This document shows, piece by piece, positions 42,393-50,267 of a stretch of DNA of 52,164 nt. A program made the position numbers and the translations under genes. The notes beneath the pieces are model-generated. The model was not told the origin of the DNA and did no database searches. It saw only the letters and a program-made list of their open reading frames with translations. Where the stretch lies: positions 1 to 52,164 of the forward strand of contig NZ_LGHK01000073.1 of NCBI RefSeq assembly GCF_001908235.1. Direction: 5' to 3'. Source of the stretch: Bradyrhizobium sp. NAS96.2. GTDB taxonomy: Bacteria; Pseudomonadota; Alphaproteobacteria; Rhizobiales; Xanthobacteraceae. The stretch's first letter is position 1; the number at the start of each line of letters is the position of its first letter.

Positions 42393-42845
42393 ATGAATGT
42401 GGATCGACCTGCGGCGAGCTTTCAGCCGTATCTCTTGAGCCTGTTCCGGTTCATCACCGGCCTGCTTCTGTTCCAGTACGGCGTTGCAAAAATCTTCAAG
42501 TTTCCGGAGCTGGCGTACTTCGCCAACATCCCGCCGTTGATCCAGGCTGCGGGCTGGCTTGAACTGGTGCTCGGCGCGCTCTTGATGATCGGGATGCTCT
42601 CGCGGATGTCTGCCTTCATCCTGTCCGGTGAAATGGCCTTTGCCTACTTCCTCGGCCACGTGTTGAAGACGGGCGAGCCGGTGCTTCTGCCGCTCAACAA
42701 CGGTGGAACAGCTGCAATCCTGTTCTGCTTTGCCTGTCTCTACCTCGCGGTGGCGGGCGGTGGGCCGACGAGCGTAGACACGGCGATCGGAAGGCAGCGC
42801 GCTTCGCGCGACGAGGAGCCGCAATTCAGACAAGCTGCGGAATAG
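42393..42845 (+). CDS. DoxX-family membrane protein, paralogue 3
   Basis: A 150-residue DoxX protein (QPYLLSLFRFITGLLLFQYGVAKIFKFPELAYFANIPPLIQAAGWLELVLGALLMIGMLSRMSAFILSGEMAFAYFLGHVLKTGEPVLLPLNNGGTAAILFCFACLYLAVAGGGPTSVD), closest to paralogue 2, with an added C-terminal tail (RASRDEEPQFRQAAE). The ATG at 42393 has GGAGAG upstream; the ATG at 42378 lacks one. It is convergent with the Lrp gene. Confidence 0.88.
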   Translation: MNVDRPAASFQPYLLSLFRFITGLLLFQYGVAKIFKFPELAYFANIPPLIQAAGWLELVLGALLMIGMLSRMSAFILSGEMAFAYFLGHVLKTGEPVLLPLNNGGTAAILFCFACLYLAVAGGGPTSVDTAIGRQRASRDEEPQFRQAAE

Positions 42846-42853
42846 CGCAAACC

Positions 42854-43333
42854 TCAGCTCGCCGCCTTCACGCCCAGCGGCACCGCGGCTTCATACTTCG
42901 AATTGTGCAGCACCAGCGACGTCCTGACGTTGCGCACATGCGGCGCGGCGGTCAGATGGGTGACGAAATCCTGGAACGTCGCCATGTCGGGGGCGACGCA
43001 TTTGAGGATGAAATCGACTTCGCCCGACAGCATCCAGCATTCGCGCACCAGCGGCTCGGCCCGCACGAAATTCTCGAAGGCGCGCAGATCGGCGTCGGCC
43101 TGGCTCGACAGATGCACCGAGGCGAACACCGTGACGTCGTAGCCGAGGCGGCGCGGATCGAGCAGGCCACGATATCCCTGGATGTAGCCTTCCTCTTCCA
43201 GCGCCCGGACCCTGCGCAGGCAGGGTGGCGGCGAGATCCCGACGCGTTTGGCGAGTTCCACATTGGTGATTCGGCCATCGGCCTGGATCTCGGCGAGGAT
43301 TTTGAGGTCGATCTCGTCAAGGTTCTTCGACAC
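42854..43333 (-). CDS. Lrp/AsnC-family transcriptional regulator
   Basis: A 159-residue Lrp-type regulator. It has the N-terminal winged helix-turn-helix (LDEIDLKILAEIQADGRITNVELAKRVGISPPPCLRRVRALEEEGYIQGYRGLLDPRRLG) and the C-terminal RAM ligand-sensing domain (VTVFASVHLSSQADADLRAFENFV, then CWMLSGEVDFILKCVAPDMATFQDFVTHL). The start is most likely GTG 43333 (family start SKNLDEIDLKIL) preceded by AGGGAA; a TTG 16 codons upstream is also in frame. It is probably autoregulated through the dyad in the 281-bp gap shared with trxB. Confidence 0.92.
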   Translation of the reverse strand: MSKNLDEIDLKILAEIQADGRITNVELAKRVGISPPPCLRRVRALEEEGYIQGYRGLLDPRRLGYDVTVFASVHLSSQADADLRAFENFVRAEPLVRECWMLSGEVDFILKCVAPDMATFQDFVTHLTAAPHVRNVRTSLVLHNSKYEAAVPLGVKAAS

Positions 43334-43407
43334 GCGACTACGGTTCCCTGGGGTTTGGAAGTTTGGCAGGTCTGCCGGCAACTCTCATAGCGCAGCCAGC
43401 CAGCATT

Positions 43408-43424
43408 GCGCAATTTTATTGCGC
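43408..43424. promoter_or_regulatory. Dyad in the Lrp upstream region
   Basis: GCGCAAT-TTT-ATTGCGC, perfect 7-bp arms with an AT-rich centre, about 75 bp upstream of the Lrp start. This matches the layout of Lrp/AsnC binding sites. Confidence 0.55.
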
Positions 43425-43614
43425 GTGCAGCGCATGATTTCGCGAATGTGACTTCAGTTCCGGGGAAAAATCGCTGCCATGGATTGCAAATCTTGCATAG
43501 CTTCCCAGATATCCTAGACTTGGATTTGACACTTTTGGCGCCGCCGTGACGCGTTTCCGGGGCGCTTCCCGCACAAGTCCTTGATCAAAATCCCCAAAAG
43601 AGAGGGATCTCAAA

Positions 43615-44580
43615 ATGCCCGCGCCTACCCATGCCAAGGTCGTCATCATCGGGTCCGGCCCCGCCGGTTACACCGCAGCGATCTACGCGGCGCGCGCGAT
43701 GCTCGAACCGATCCTGATCCAGGGCATTCAGCCGGGCGGGCAGCTCACCATCACCACCGACGTCGAGAACTATCCCGGCTTCGCCGACGTGATCCAGGGC
43801 CCCTGGCTGATGGAGCAGATGGAGAAGCAGGCGGCTCATGTCGGCACCAAGATCGTCACCGACCTCGTCAACAAACTGGAACTCAGTCAGCGGCCGTTCC
43901 GCCTGACCTGCGATTCCGGCGACGTCTATCTTGCCGAGTCCGTCATCCTCGCCACCGGCGCCCAGGCGCGCTGGCTCGGGCTGCCCTCGGAAGAGAAGTT
44001 CCAAGGCGGCGGCGTGTCGGCCTGCGCGACCTGCGACGGCTTCTTCTACCGCGGCAAGGAGGTCGTGGTGGTCGGCGGCGGCAACACCGCGGTCGAGGAA
44101 GCGCTGTACCTGACCAATCATGCCTCGCAGGTCACCATCGTGCACCGCCGCGATCACTTCCGCGCCGAGCGCATCCTGCAGGAGCGCCTGTTCAAGCATC
44201 CCAAGATCAATGTGGTGTGGGACTCCGCGATCGACGAGATCTGCGGATCGGAGAATCCGAACAAGGTCACCCATGTGCGGCTCAAGAACGTCAAGACCGG
44301 CGCCCTGACCGACCTGAAGACCGACGGCGTCTTCATCGCGATCGGCCATGCGCCGGCGACGGAGCTCGTCAAAGGCCAGATCAAGCTGAAACCGTCGGGC
44401 TATGTCGAGGTGGCACCGAACTCCACGGCGACCTCGATGCCCGGCCTGTTCGCCGCGGGCGACGTGGCGGACGAAACCTTCCGGCAGGCGGTCACCGCCG
44501 CCGGCCTCGGTTGCATGGCTGCGCTCGAGGCCGAACGCTTCCTGGCTCTTCGCGCGAGCGATCGCGCAGCGGCGGAATAA
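43615..44580 (+). CDS. trxB: Thioredoxin reductase
   Basis: A 321-residue thioredoxin reductase that transfers electrons from NADPH to thioredoxin. It has an N-terminal FAD motif (VVIIGSGPAGYTAAIYAARA), the redox-active CATC (Cys137, Cys140) within SACATCDGFFYRGKEVVVVGGGNTAVEEALYL, which includes the NADPH-binding glycine motif, and the C-terminal FAD contact (GLFAAGDVADETFRQAVTAAGLGCMAALEAE). The Shine-Dalgarno GAGAGGG precedes the ATG. It is followed 2 bp later by a LysR gene, so the two are co-transcribed. Confidence 0.97.
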   Translation: MPAPTHAKVVIIGSGPAGYTAAIYAARAMLEPILIQGIQPGGQLTITTDVENYPGFADVIQGPWLMEQMEKQAAHVGTKIVTDLVNKLELSQRPFRLTCDSGDVYLAESVILATGAQARWLGLPSEEKFQGGGVSACATCDGFFYRGKEVVVVGGGNTAVEEALYLTNHASQVTIVHRRDHFRAERILQERLFKHPKINVVWDSAIDEICGSENPNKVTHVRLKNVKTGALTDLKTDGVFIAIGHAPATELVKGQIKLKPSGYVEVAPNSTATSMPGLFAAGDVADETFRQAVTAAGLGCMAALEAERFLALRASDRAAAE

Positions 44581-44582
44581 TC

Positions 44583-45503
44583 ATGGCACGATCTCGCGAC
44601 GGATTTACGGATATGGATTGGGACAAGCTGAAGGTCTTTCACGCAGCGGCGGAGGCTGGCAGCTTCACGCATGCCGGCGAGCAGCTCGGCCTGTCGCAAT
44701 CCGCGGTCTCCCGCCAGGTCAGTGCGCTGGAGCAGGAGCTCTCGGTCTCGCTGTTTCACCGCCATGCGCGCGGCCTGATCCTCACCGAACAGGGCGACCT
44801 CTTGTTCCGCACCGCGCATGACGTGTTCATGCAGTTGCAGGCGGCGCGCGCCAAGCTCACCGACAGCCGCGAGCGGCCGAGCGGCGACCTCAAGATCACG
44901 ACGCCGCCGGCGCTCGGCATCAACTGGCTGATCCCGCGGCTCGACGAATTCACCGCGCTTTATCCGGACATCCGAATCTCGCTGATCGTCACCGACGAGG
45001 ATCTCGATCTGTCGATGCGCGAGGCCGACGTTGCGATCCGCACCCGCAAGCCAACCCAGCCGGATCTGATCCAGCGCAAGCTGTTCTCGATCGGCTTCCA
45101 TGCCTATTGCTCGCCGGAATACATCAAGCGCTTCGGCACGCCGCGGACGCTGGATGATCTCGACTCGCATCGCATCATCATGCTCGGCGACTCGCAGGTG
45201 CCGCCGCATCTGCAGAACCGCAGCTGGCTGATCGATGCCGGCCGCAACGGCTCTGGTCCGCGCGAACCCTACTTCAAGGTCAACAACATCTTAGGGTTGG
45301 TGCGCGCCTGCCAGCAGGGCCTCGGCATCGCCGCGCTGCCGGACTATCTGGTCGAACAGAACAACCTCGTGCAGCTGTTCGGCGAGTCCGACTCGATCGC
45401 GCTCGACACCTACTTCGTCTATCCGGAAGAGCTGAAGACAGTGGCCCGGGTGCAGGTGTTCCGCGACTTCGTGGTCAGCAAGGCGCAGCGCTGGCCGTCC
45501 TGA
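44583..45503 (+). CDS. LysR-family transcriptional regulator
   Basis: A 306-residue LysR regulator: MDWDKLKVFHAAAEAGSFTHAGEQLGLSQSAVSRQVSALEQELSVSLFHRHARGLILTEQG, then the effector domain (LKITTPPALGINWLIPRLDEFTALYPDIRISLIVTDEDLDLSMREADVAIRT). The same frame stays open far upstream across trxB, but the ATG at 44583 gives the family start. It lies 2 bp after trxB and is therefore a possible redox-related regulator. Confidence 0.92.
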   Translation: MARSRDGFTDMDWDKLKVFHAAAEAGSFTHAGEQLGLSQSAVSRQVSALEQELSVSLFHRHARGLILTEQGDLLFRTAHDVFMQLQAARAKLTDSRERPSGDLKITTPPALGINWLIPRLDEFTALYPDIRISLIVTDEDLDLSMREADVAIRTRKPTQPDLIQRKLFSIGFHAYCSPEYIKRFGTPRTLDDLDSHRIIMLGDSQVPPHLQNRSWLIDAGRNGSGPREPYFKVNNILGLVRACQQGLGIAALPDYLVEQNNLVQLFGESDSIALDTYFVYPEELKTVARVQVFRDFVVSKAQRWPS

Positions 45504-45527
45504 TTAAGCCGGTCTTATAGGGCTGGT

Positions 45528-45656
45528 TTATAGGGATGTCCGTGCTGCCCCAAGACGCCCCTGAATCTCCGCATGACTGACATGCGACCTGGATAGTTGC
45601 TGCATGGCGTCGATGGGGATCATAGTGTTGCCACGCTGAGCGGTCGCGTCGCGCAT
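45528..45656 (-). CDS. Possible small protein (42 aa) with an exceptional Shine-Dalgarno
   Basis: A 42-codon frame on the minus strand (begins MRDATAQRGNTMIPIDAMQQ) whose ATG at 45656 is preceded by GGAGGAGGGGG at good spacing, one of the strongest ribosome-binding sites in the window. The product has no known family. The same DNA on the plus strand reads CCCCCTCCTCC, an anti-Shine-Dalgarno motif, so a plus-strand small RNA is an alternative explanation. Confidence 0.4.
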   Translation of the reverse strand: MRDATAQRGNTMIPIDAMQQLSRSHVSHAEIQGRLGAARTSL

Positions 45657-45738
45657 ATGTCCCCCTCCTCCAGTGGCGCGGAAGTTCAGTAATCCCTCTT
45701 GGAAGGTGATTGTGTCGGCCTCACGTGGCCAATACCTT

Positions 45739-45769
45739 AAGCCGGGCTCTGCTGAGCCCGGCTTTTTTT
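45739..45769 (+). terminator. Intrinsic terminator downstream of the LysR gene
   Basis: AAGCCGGGCTC-TGCT-GAGCCCGGCTT followed by a run of T (seven T in total). It lies 236 bp past the LysR stop codon, so it may end either a long 3' untranslated region or a separate small RNA. Confidence 0.85.
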
Positions 45770-45870
45770 CATCGTCACGTCCCTTCACCTCGATGTCATG
45801 CTGAAACGTGCTGCACGTCACGGTCAGCATGTGCATTGACAACAACCTCGCAGCGCAGCATCATTAGCAG

Positions 45871-45999
45871 ATGATCACGACTTCGTGCGCCGCTCTCTCG
45901 TCGAAAAAAGCTCCCCTCCCGGGGACACGAGATCGCGCGCGATAAGATCACCTTCGCATTCAACGATCCCGAAACCCCGCCGCCTGGACGGGGTTTTTT
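45871..45999 (+). ncRNA. Candidate small RNA (about 129 nt) upstream of the dapA-like gene
   Basis: A consensus -35 TTGACA (45836-45841), a 17-bp spacer and CATCAT (45859-45864) predict a start near 45871. Three stem-loops follow: CACG-ACTT-CGTG; a nested stem TCTCGT/ACGAGA (45896-45901, 45927-45932) enclosing TCCCC-TCCC-GGGGA, whose loop is pyrimidine-rich; and an intrinsic terminator (CCCCG/CGGGG, six T, ending 45999). No reading frame fits. The architecture recalls rhizobial small RNAs with anti-Shine-Dalgarno loops, but no family match can be confirmed here. A 5' leader of the dapA-like gene is an alternative, though the terminator argues against it. Confidence 0.55.
45972..45999 (+). terminator. 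Intrinsic terminator before the dapA-like gene
   Basis: AACCCCG and CGGGGTT with an inner GCC/GG region, followed by six T. Confidence 0.75.
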
Positions 46000-46041
46000 G
46001 TTGGTCCCGTCTCCGGCTTTGTCCCCTTAAGGAGATGGAAC

Positions 46042-46956
46042 ATGACTGAGCTACACCAGCAATTGCAGGGCCTCTGGCTGCCTTTGATCACGCCGTTCCG
46101 TGACGGCGAACTCGACGTCACCTCGCTGCGCCGCCTCGTGCGGCACTATGCCAGCGGCCCTGTCGACGGCTTCATTCTCGGCGCGACCTCTGGTGAAGGC
46201 ATGGCGCTCAGCACCGATGAGCTGGAGGGGCTGGTCAGCGTCGTGCTCGACGAGCTCAGTGCCAACTCCCGCCATTTGCCGGTCGTCCTCGGGCTGTCAG
46301 GCGCCTCGACGGCCAAGATGAAGGATGCGCTTGATGATACGGCCGACTGGCCGATCAACGGCTATCTGATCGCAAGCCCCTACTACATCAGGCCCTCGCA
46401 ACGCGGGCTCGTGCAGCATTTCAACGCGCTTGCCGATCACGCGTCGTGGCCGATCGTGCTCTACAACATTCCGTATCGCACGGCGGTGAACCTCACCAAC
46501 GAGACGCTGCTGGCGCTCGCGGAGCATCCGAACATCGCCGGCATGAAGGATTGCTGCGCCGACCGCGCGCAGTCGATCGACTTCCTCAACCGGCGGCCGG
46601 CCGGCTTCCGCGTGCTGACCGGCGAGGATGCGCAGACATTCGACGCGCTCTCGGACGGCGCCGACGGCGCGATCCTGCTGTCCGCACATCTGGAGACCGA
46701 CACCTTCGCTTCGATCCGCTCGCTGCTGCAGCAGGGCAAGCGCGACGCGGCACTGGCCGCTTGGCAGAGCGTCGTCGGCCTGACCCGGCTGCTGTTCGCG
46801 GAACCCAGCCCCGCGCCGGCCAAGCACTGGCTGTGGCGGCAGGGCCTGATCGACAGCCCCGAGGTGCGGCTGCCGATGGTCGAGGTGAGCGAGGACCTCG
46901 CGACCTGGCTCGATGCCGAGATGGAGCGCCGCGCGCAGTTGCTGATGCCGGCGTAG
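46042..46956 (+). CDS. Dihydrodipicolinate synthase-family protein (DapA-like)
   Basis: A 304-residue class-I aldolase of the DapA/NAL superfamily: LPLITPFRDGELDVTSLRRLVRHYASGPVDGFILGATSGEGMALSTDE, then YNIPYRTAVNLTNETLLALAEHPNIAGMKDCCAD, with the Schiff-base Lys in GMKD and the Tyr in YNIPYRT. The true dapA is often adjacent to smpB in alphaproteobacteria; here smpB is absent, so this may be dapA or a paralogue. It has a strong Shine-Dalgarno (AAGGAG at 46029). Confidence 0.88.
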   Translation: MTELHQQLQGLWLPLITPFRDGELDVTSLRRLVRHYASGPVDGFILGATSGEGMALSTDELEGLVSVVLDELSANSRHLPVVLGLSGASTAKMKDALDDTADWPINGYLIASPYYIRPSQRGLVQHFNALADHASWPIVLYNIPYRTAVNLTNETLLALAEHPNIAGMKDCCADRAQSIDFLNRRPAGFRVLTGEDAQTFDALSDGADGAILLSAHLETDTFASIRSLLQQGKRDAALAAWQSVVGLTRLLFAEPSPAPAKHWLWRQGLIDSPEVRLPMVEVSEDLATWLDAEMERRAQLLMPA

Positions 46957-46960
46957 TCCT

Positions 46961-47114
46961 CTTCCCCCTCTCCCCGTTCTTACGGGGAGAGGGTTGGGGT
47001 GAGGGAGGCGCTTCCGCGGACATGGTGAGAGACAGACTCGCGGAGAGTCCCCCTCACCCGGACCGCATCTCACGATGCGATCCGACCTCTCCCCGCAAGC
47101 GGGGCGAGGTAAGA
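46961..47114. repeat. Mosaic palindromic repeat, family A, copy 3
   Basis: CTCTCCCCGTTC...GGGGAGAGGG, TTGGGGTGAGGG, CCCCTCACCCGG, GCATCTCACGATGC, CTCTCCCCGC...GCGGGGCGAGG. Nearly the same boundaries as 18554-18700. Confidence 0.85.
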
Positions 47115-47120
47115 AAGCTT

Positions 47121-47243
47121 CGTAGCCCGGATGAAGCGCAGCGCAATCCGGGGCGGTCTCACCACGCGGTGAAAACCCCGGATTTCGCGGAGCCTGTCAT
47201 CGGGCGCGCATTCGCGCGACCCGTTGGCTGCATCCGGGCTACG
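47121..47243. repeat. CGTAGCCCGG-type palindromic repeat, family C, copy 2
   Basis: CGTAGCCCGGATGAAGCG at the left faces GCATCCGGGCTACG at the right, with CGCAATCCGGGG and CCCCGGATTTCGCGG inside. Related to 27331-27415. Together with the family A repeat it fills the 299-bp gap before the copper ATPase gene. Confidence 0.8.
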
Positions 47244-47255
47244 GATGTCATCGGC

Positions 47256-49649
47256 TCAATCCAGCTTCACCCGCGACAGCCGCAGCGCGTTGCCGATCAC
47301 GCTGACCGAGGACAGCGCCATCGCCGCGGCGCCGACCATCGGCGACAGCAGGATGCCGAACAGCGGATACAGCACGCCTGCCGCGATCGGCACGCCGGCG
47401 GCGTTGTAGACGAACGCGAACGCAAGATTCTGGCGGATGTTGCGCATGGTTGTGACCGACAATCGCCGCGCGCGGACGAGGCCCATCAGATCGCCGGTGA
47501 GCAGCGTGATCCCCGCGCTCTCGATCGCAACGTCGGTGCCGCCGCCCATCGCGATGCCGACATCGGCGGCGGCGAGCGCCGGCGCATCGTTGACGCCGTC
47601 GCCCGCCATCGCGACGGTGCGGCCCTCGCCGCGCAGCCGCTGCACGACCTCGCTCTTGCGCTCCGGCAGCACGCCGGCCTCGACCTCGTCGATACCAAGC
47701 GTCTTCGCAACCGCGCGCGCGGTGGTCTCGTTGTCGCCGGTCAGCATCACGATGCGCAGGCCTTCGGCGCGCAGCGCCTGCAGCGCGCTGGCTGCCGACG
47801 GCTTGACCGGATCGGCGATCGCGATCACGCCGGCAATGCTGCCATCGACCGCGACATAGATCGCCGTGGCACCGTCGCGGCGCGCAGTCTCGGCGGCCTG
47901 ATCCAGCGTTGCCGTCGCGATCTTCAGTTCGGCCATCAGCACGGCGTTGCCGAGCGCAACCTGCTTGGCGTCGACCGTGCCGGTCGCGCCCTTGCCGGAG
48001 GACGAGGTAAAATTGCTGACGGCGGCGGGTGCGAGCTTGCGCTCCCGGGCGGAAGCAAGGATCGCCTGCGCCAGCGGATGCTCGCTGCCCCGCTCGACGC
48101 TAGCGGCCAGGCGCAGCAGATCGCTCTCGTCGACCCCTTCGGCGGCAATGACGCGCACGACCTTCGGCTTGCCTTCGGTGAGCGTGCCGGTCTTGTCGAG
48201 CACCAGCGTGTCGATCGCTTCCATCCGCTCCAGCGCCTGCGCATCGCGGATCAGGATGCCGGAATGCGCGCCGCGGCCGACACCGACCATGATCGACATC
48301 GGCGTTGCCAATCCGAGCGCACAGGGGCAGGCGATGATCAGCACCGTGACGGCTGCGACCAGCGCAAAAGTCAGGCGCGGTTCGGGGCCGAACACTGACC
48401 AGGCAATGAAGGCGAGCGCGGCTGCGGCGATCACCGCCGGCACGAACCAGCCGGCGACGCGATCGGCGAGCCGCTGGATCGGCGCGCGCGAGCGCTGCGC
48501 CTTCGCCACCATATCAACGATGCGCGACAGCATGGTGTCGCGGCCGACCTTCTCGGCGCGCATCACGAGGCCGCCGCTCTGGTTGACGGTACCGCCGATC
48601 ACCTTGGCGCCCTCGGCCTTCGTGACCGGCATCGATTCACCCGTCACCATGGATTCGTCGATGACGGCGCTGCCCTCGATGACGACGCCGTCGACCGGCA
48701 CCTTCTCGCCGGGACGCACGCGCAGGCGATCGCCGACCTTGATCGCGTCGATGTCGATGTCCTCGTCGCCATGCTCGGTGATGCGTCGCGCGGTCTTGGG
48801 CGCAAGGCCGAGCAGCGCGCGGATCGCGCCCGAGGTCTGTGCGCGGGCACGCAGCTCCAGCACCTGGCCGAGCAACACCAGCACCGTGATCACGGCCGCC
48901 GCCTCGAAATACACCGCGACCGCGCCATGCATGTCGCGCAATGCAGGCGGGAACAGCTGCGGCGTCAGCGTGGCAACCACGCTGTAGACATAGGCGACGC
49001 CGGTGCCGATCGCGATCAGCGTGAACATGTTGAGATTGCGGGTCACGAGCGACTGCCAGCCGCGCACGAAGAACGGCGCGCCCGCCCACAGCACGACCGG
49101 CGTCGCCAGCACGAACGAGATCCAGTTCGAGGTGGACTGCGGCACCAGATGCATCAGCCCGAGATGGCTGCCCATCTCGAGCACAAACACCGGCAGCGTG
49201 AGCGCGAGGCCGATCCAGAACCGCCTGGTCATGTCGATCAATTCAGGATCCGGTCCGTCGTCGAGCGAGACCTGCTCGGGCTCCAACGCCATGCCGCAGA
49301 TTGGGCAGCTGCCGGGACCAACCTGACGCACCTCGGGATGCATCGGGCAGGTGTAGATCGTGCCGGCAGGCGCCGGCGGCTCCGCCTCGCGCGGCTTGAG
49401 GTACTTCTCCGGCTCGGCCTCGAAGCGCTCGCGGCAGCGGCCGCTGCAGAACAAATACTCCTCGCCCTTGTAGCTGAAGCGGTGCTTGGCCGTCGCCGGG
49501 TTGACCTTCATGCCGCAGACCGGATCGATCGCGAACGCCGCCTCGGCCGGCGCGGCGGCGTGATCATGCTTGCCGCCGCAACAGGAATGCTTGGCCGCGC
49601 CATGATGGTGATGATCGGCGTGCGAATGGTCGTGCTTTGCCTGTGCCAC
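47256..49649 (-). CDS. copA: Copper-translocating P1B-type ATPase (CopA-like)
   Basis: A 797-residue heavy-metal ATPase. The N-terminus is His-rich ([25 protein letters not shown]), followed by a YHS-like domain ([35 protein letters not shown]) and a heavy-metal-binding zinc-ribbon-like segment ([24 protein letters not shown]). Eight membrane segments follow. The metal site is ACPCALG, the phosphorylation site is DKTGTLT, and the phosphatase and ATP-binding motifs are [18 protein letters not shown]. This is the common bacterial Cu(I)-exporting type. It is divergent from the CsoR-type repressor. Confidence 0.94.
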   Translation of the reverse strand: MAQAKHDHSHADHHHHGAAKHSCCGGKHDHAAAPAEAAFAIDPVCGMKVNPATAKHRFSYKGEEYLFCSGRCRERFEAEPEKYLKPREAEPPAPAGTIYTCPMHPEVRQVGPGSCPICGMALEPEQVSLDDGPDPELIDMTRRFWIGLALTLPVFVLEMGSHLGLMHLVPQSTSNWISFVLATPVVLWAGAPFFVRGWQSLVTRNLNMFTLIAIGTGVAYVYSVVATLTPQLFPPALRDMHGAVAVYFEAAAVITVLVLLGQVLELRARAQTSGAIRALLGLAPKTARRITEHGDEDIDIDAIKVGDRLRVRPGEKVPVDGVVIEGSAVIDESMVTGESMPVTKAEGAKVIGGTVNQSGGLVMRAEKVGRDTMLSRIVDMVAKAQRSRAPIQRLADRVAGWFVPAVIAAAALAFIAWSVFGPEPRLTFALVAAVTVLIIACPCALGLATPMSIMVGVGRGAHSGILIRDAQALERMEAIDTLVLDKTGTLTEGKPKVVRVIAAEGVDESDLLRLAASVERGSEHPLAQAILASARERKLAPAAVSNFTSSSGKGATGTVDAKQVALGNAVLMAELKIATATLDQAAETARRDGATAIYVAVDGSIAGVIAIADPVKPSAASALQALRAEGLRIVMLTGDNETTARAVAKTLGIDEVEAGVLPERKSEVVQRLRGEGRTVAMAGDGVNDAPALAAADVGIAMGGGTDVAIESAGITLLTGDLMGLVRARRLSVTTMRNIRQNLAFAFVYNAAGVPIAAGVLYPLFGILLSPMVGAAAMALSSVSVIGNALRLSRVKLD

Positions 49650-49679
49650 GAAACTCTTCCCGGCCGGTATCCCGGCCTC

Positions 49680-49708
49680 TTGATTTAGATACCCTAGGGG
49701 GGTATATG
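49680..49708 (+). promoter_or_regulatory. CsoR promoter with embedded operator
   Basis: TTGATT (49680-49685) and TATATG (49703-49708) are spaced by 17 bp. ATACCC-TAGGG-GGGTAT (49689-49705), the typical G-rich CsoR-type operator, fills the spacer. The ATG at 49715 lies 6 bp after the -10. The same site could control copA on the other strand. Confidence 0.7.
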
Positions 49709-49714
49709 AGACCT

Positions 49715-49990
49715 ATGAGAGACGAGGTCAAGACATCCTGTCTGAAACGGCTCAAACGGATCGAGGGTCAGATCCGCGGGCTAGCCACCATGGTCGAGGA
49801 CGACCGCTATTGCATCGACGTGGTGACGCAGATCGCCGCGGCGCGCGCAGCGCTGCGCCGCGTCGAGGAAGAGGTGCTGCGCGATCACGTGGCGCATTGC
49901 GTGGAGCATGCGATCTCGTCCGGCGACAGGGCCGACCAGCGGCGCAAGATCGCCGAGCTGATGGATGTGATCGGGCGGGCGGATCGCTAA
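49715..49990 (+). CDS. CsoR/FrmR-type metal-sensing repressor
   Basis: A 91-residue all-helical regulator (RDEVKTSCLKRLKRIEGQIRGLATMVEDDRYCIDVVTQIAAARAALRRVEEEVLRDHVAHCVEHAISSGDRADQRRKIAELMDVI). Cys in DDRYCID and the His and Cys in DHVAHC match the copper ligands of CsoR. Copper binding would release the operator and allow copA expression. ATG 49715 is preferred over in-frame ATGs at 49706 and further upstream, since the promoter lies at 49680-49708 and the length is the family norm. Confidence 0.88.
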   Translation: MRDEVKTSCLKRLKRIEGQIRGLATMVEDDRYCIDVVTQIAAARAALRRVEEEVLRDHVAHCVEHAISSGDRADQRRKIAELMDVIGRADR

Positions 49991-50016
49991 CGCGTCAGAA
50001 GTACCGCATACTCGAT

Positions 50017-50212
50017 GTCGTCCCCGCGAAAGCAGGGACCCATAACCACAGGGAGTGGGGGAGAGCCGAAAGCGGCACCTCACATTCAGCGTCGTCCCGG
50101 CGAAGGCCGGGACCCATAGCCACCGTTGCCTGCCTTAAGGAAAAGCTGGGGCCACAGCGCCTCCAATCACAGAGAGCCGTGGTTATGGGTCCCGGCCTTC
50201 GCCGGGACGACG
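50017..50212. repeat. GTCGTCCC-type interspersed repeat, inverted pair
   Basis: GTCGTCCCGGCGAAGGCCGG near 50092 faces CCGGCCTTCGCCGGGACGAC near 50193, with GACCCATAGCCAC / GTGGTTATGGGTC inside; a third partial copy starts at 50017. Typical palindromic intergenic DNA, no gene. Confidence 0.75.
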
Positions 50213-50267
50213 TGGGAACGAGCGGTGCTTAATTCACTGCCGCCTCACGCGCGGCTGAACATTGCGA

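Noticed and set aside
43581..44582. A long open frame running from 43581 into the LysR gene, which would make a 640-residue protein
   Set aside because: Its first 330 codons are an Arg/Gly-rich shadow of trxB. The LysR homology begins exactly at the ATG at 44583.
45504..46041. The gap upstream of the dapA-like gene as a tmRNA (ssrA) location
   Set aside because: Near dapA in some alphaproteobacteria, but no tRNA-Ala-like ends or tag-coding frame were found, and the candidate transcript is too short.
50017..50212. Possible CRISPR-like array, suggested by repeated GTCGTCCC motifs
   Set aside because: Only two to three copies, arranged as inverted pairs without regular spacers and without cas genes. 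They are palindromic intergenic repeats.
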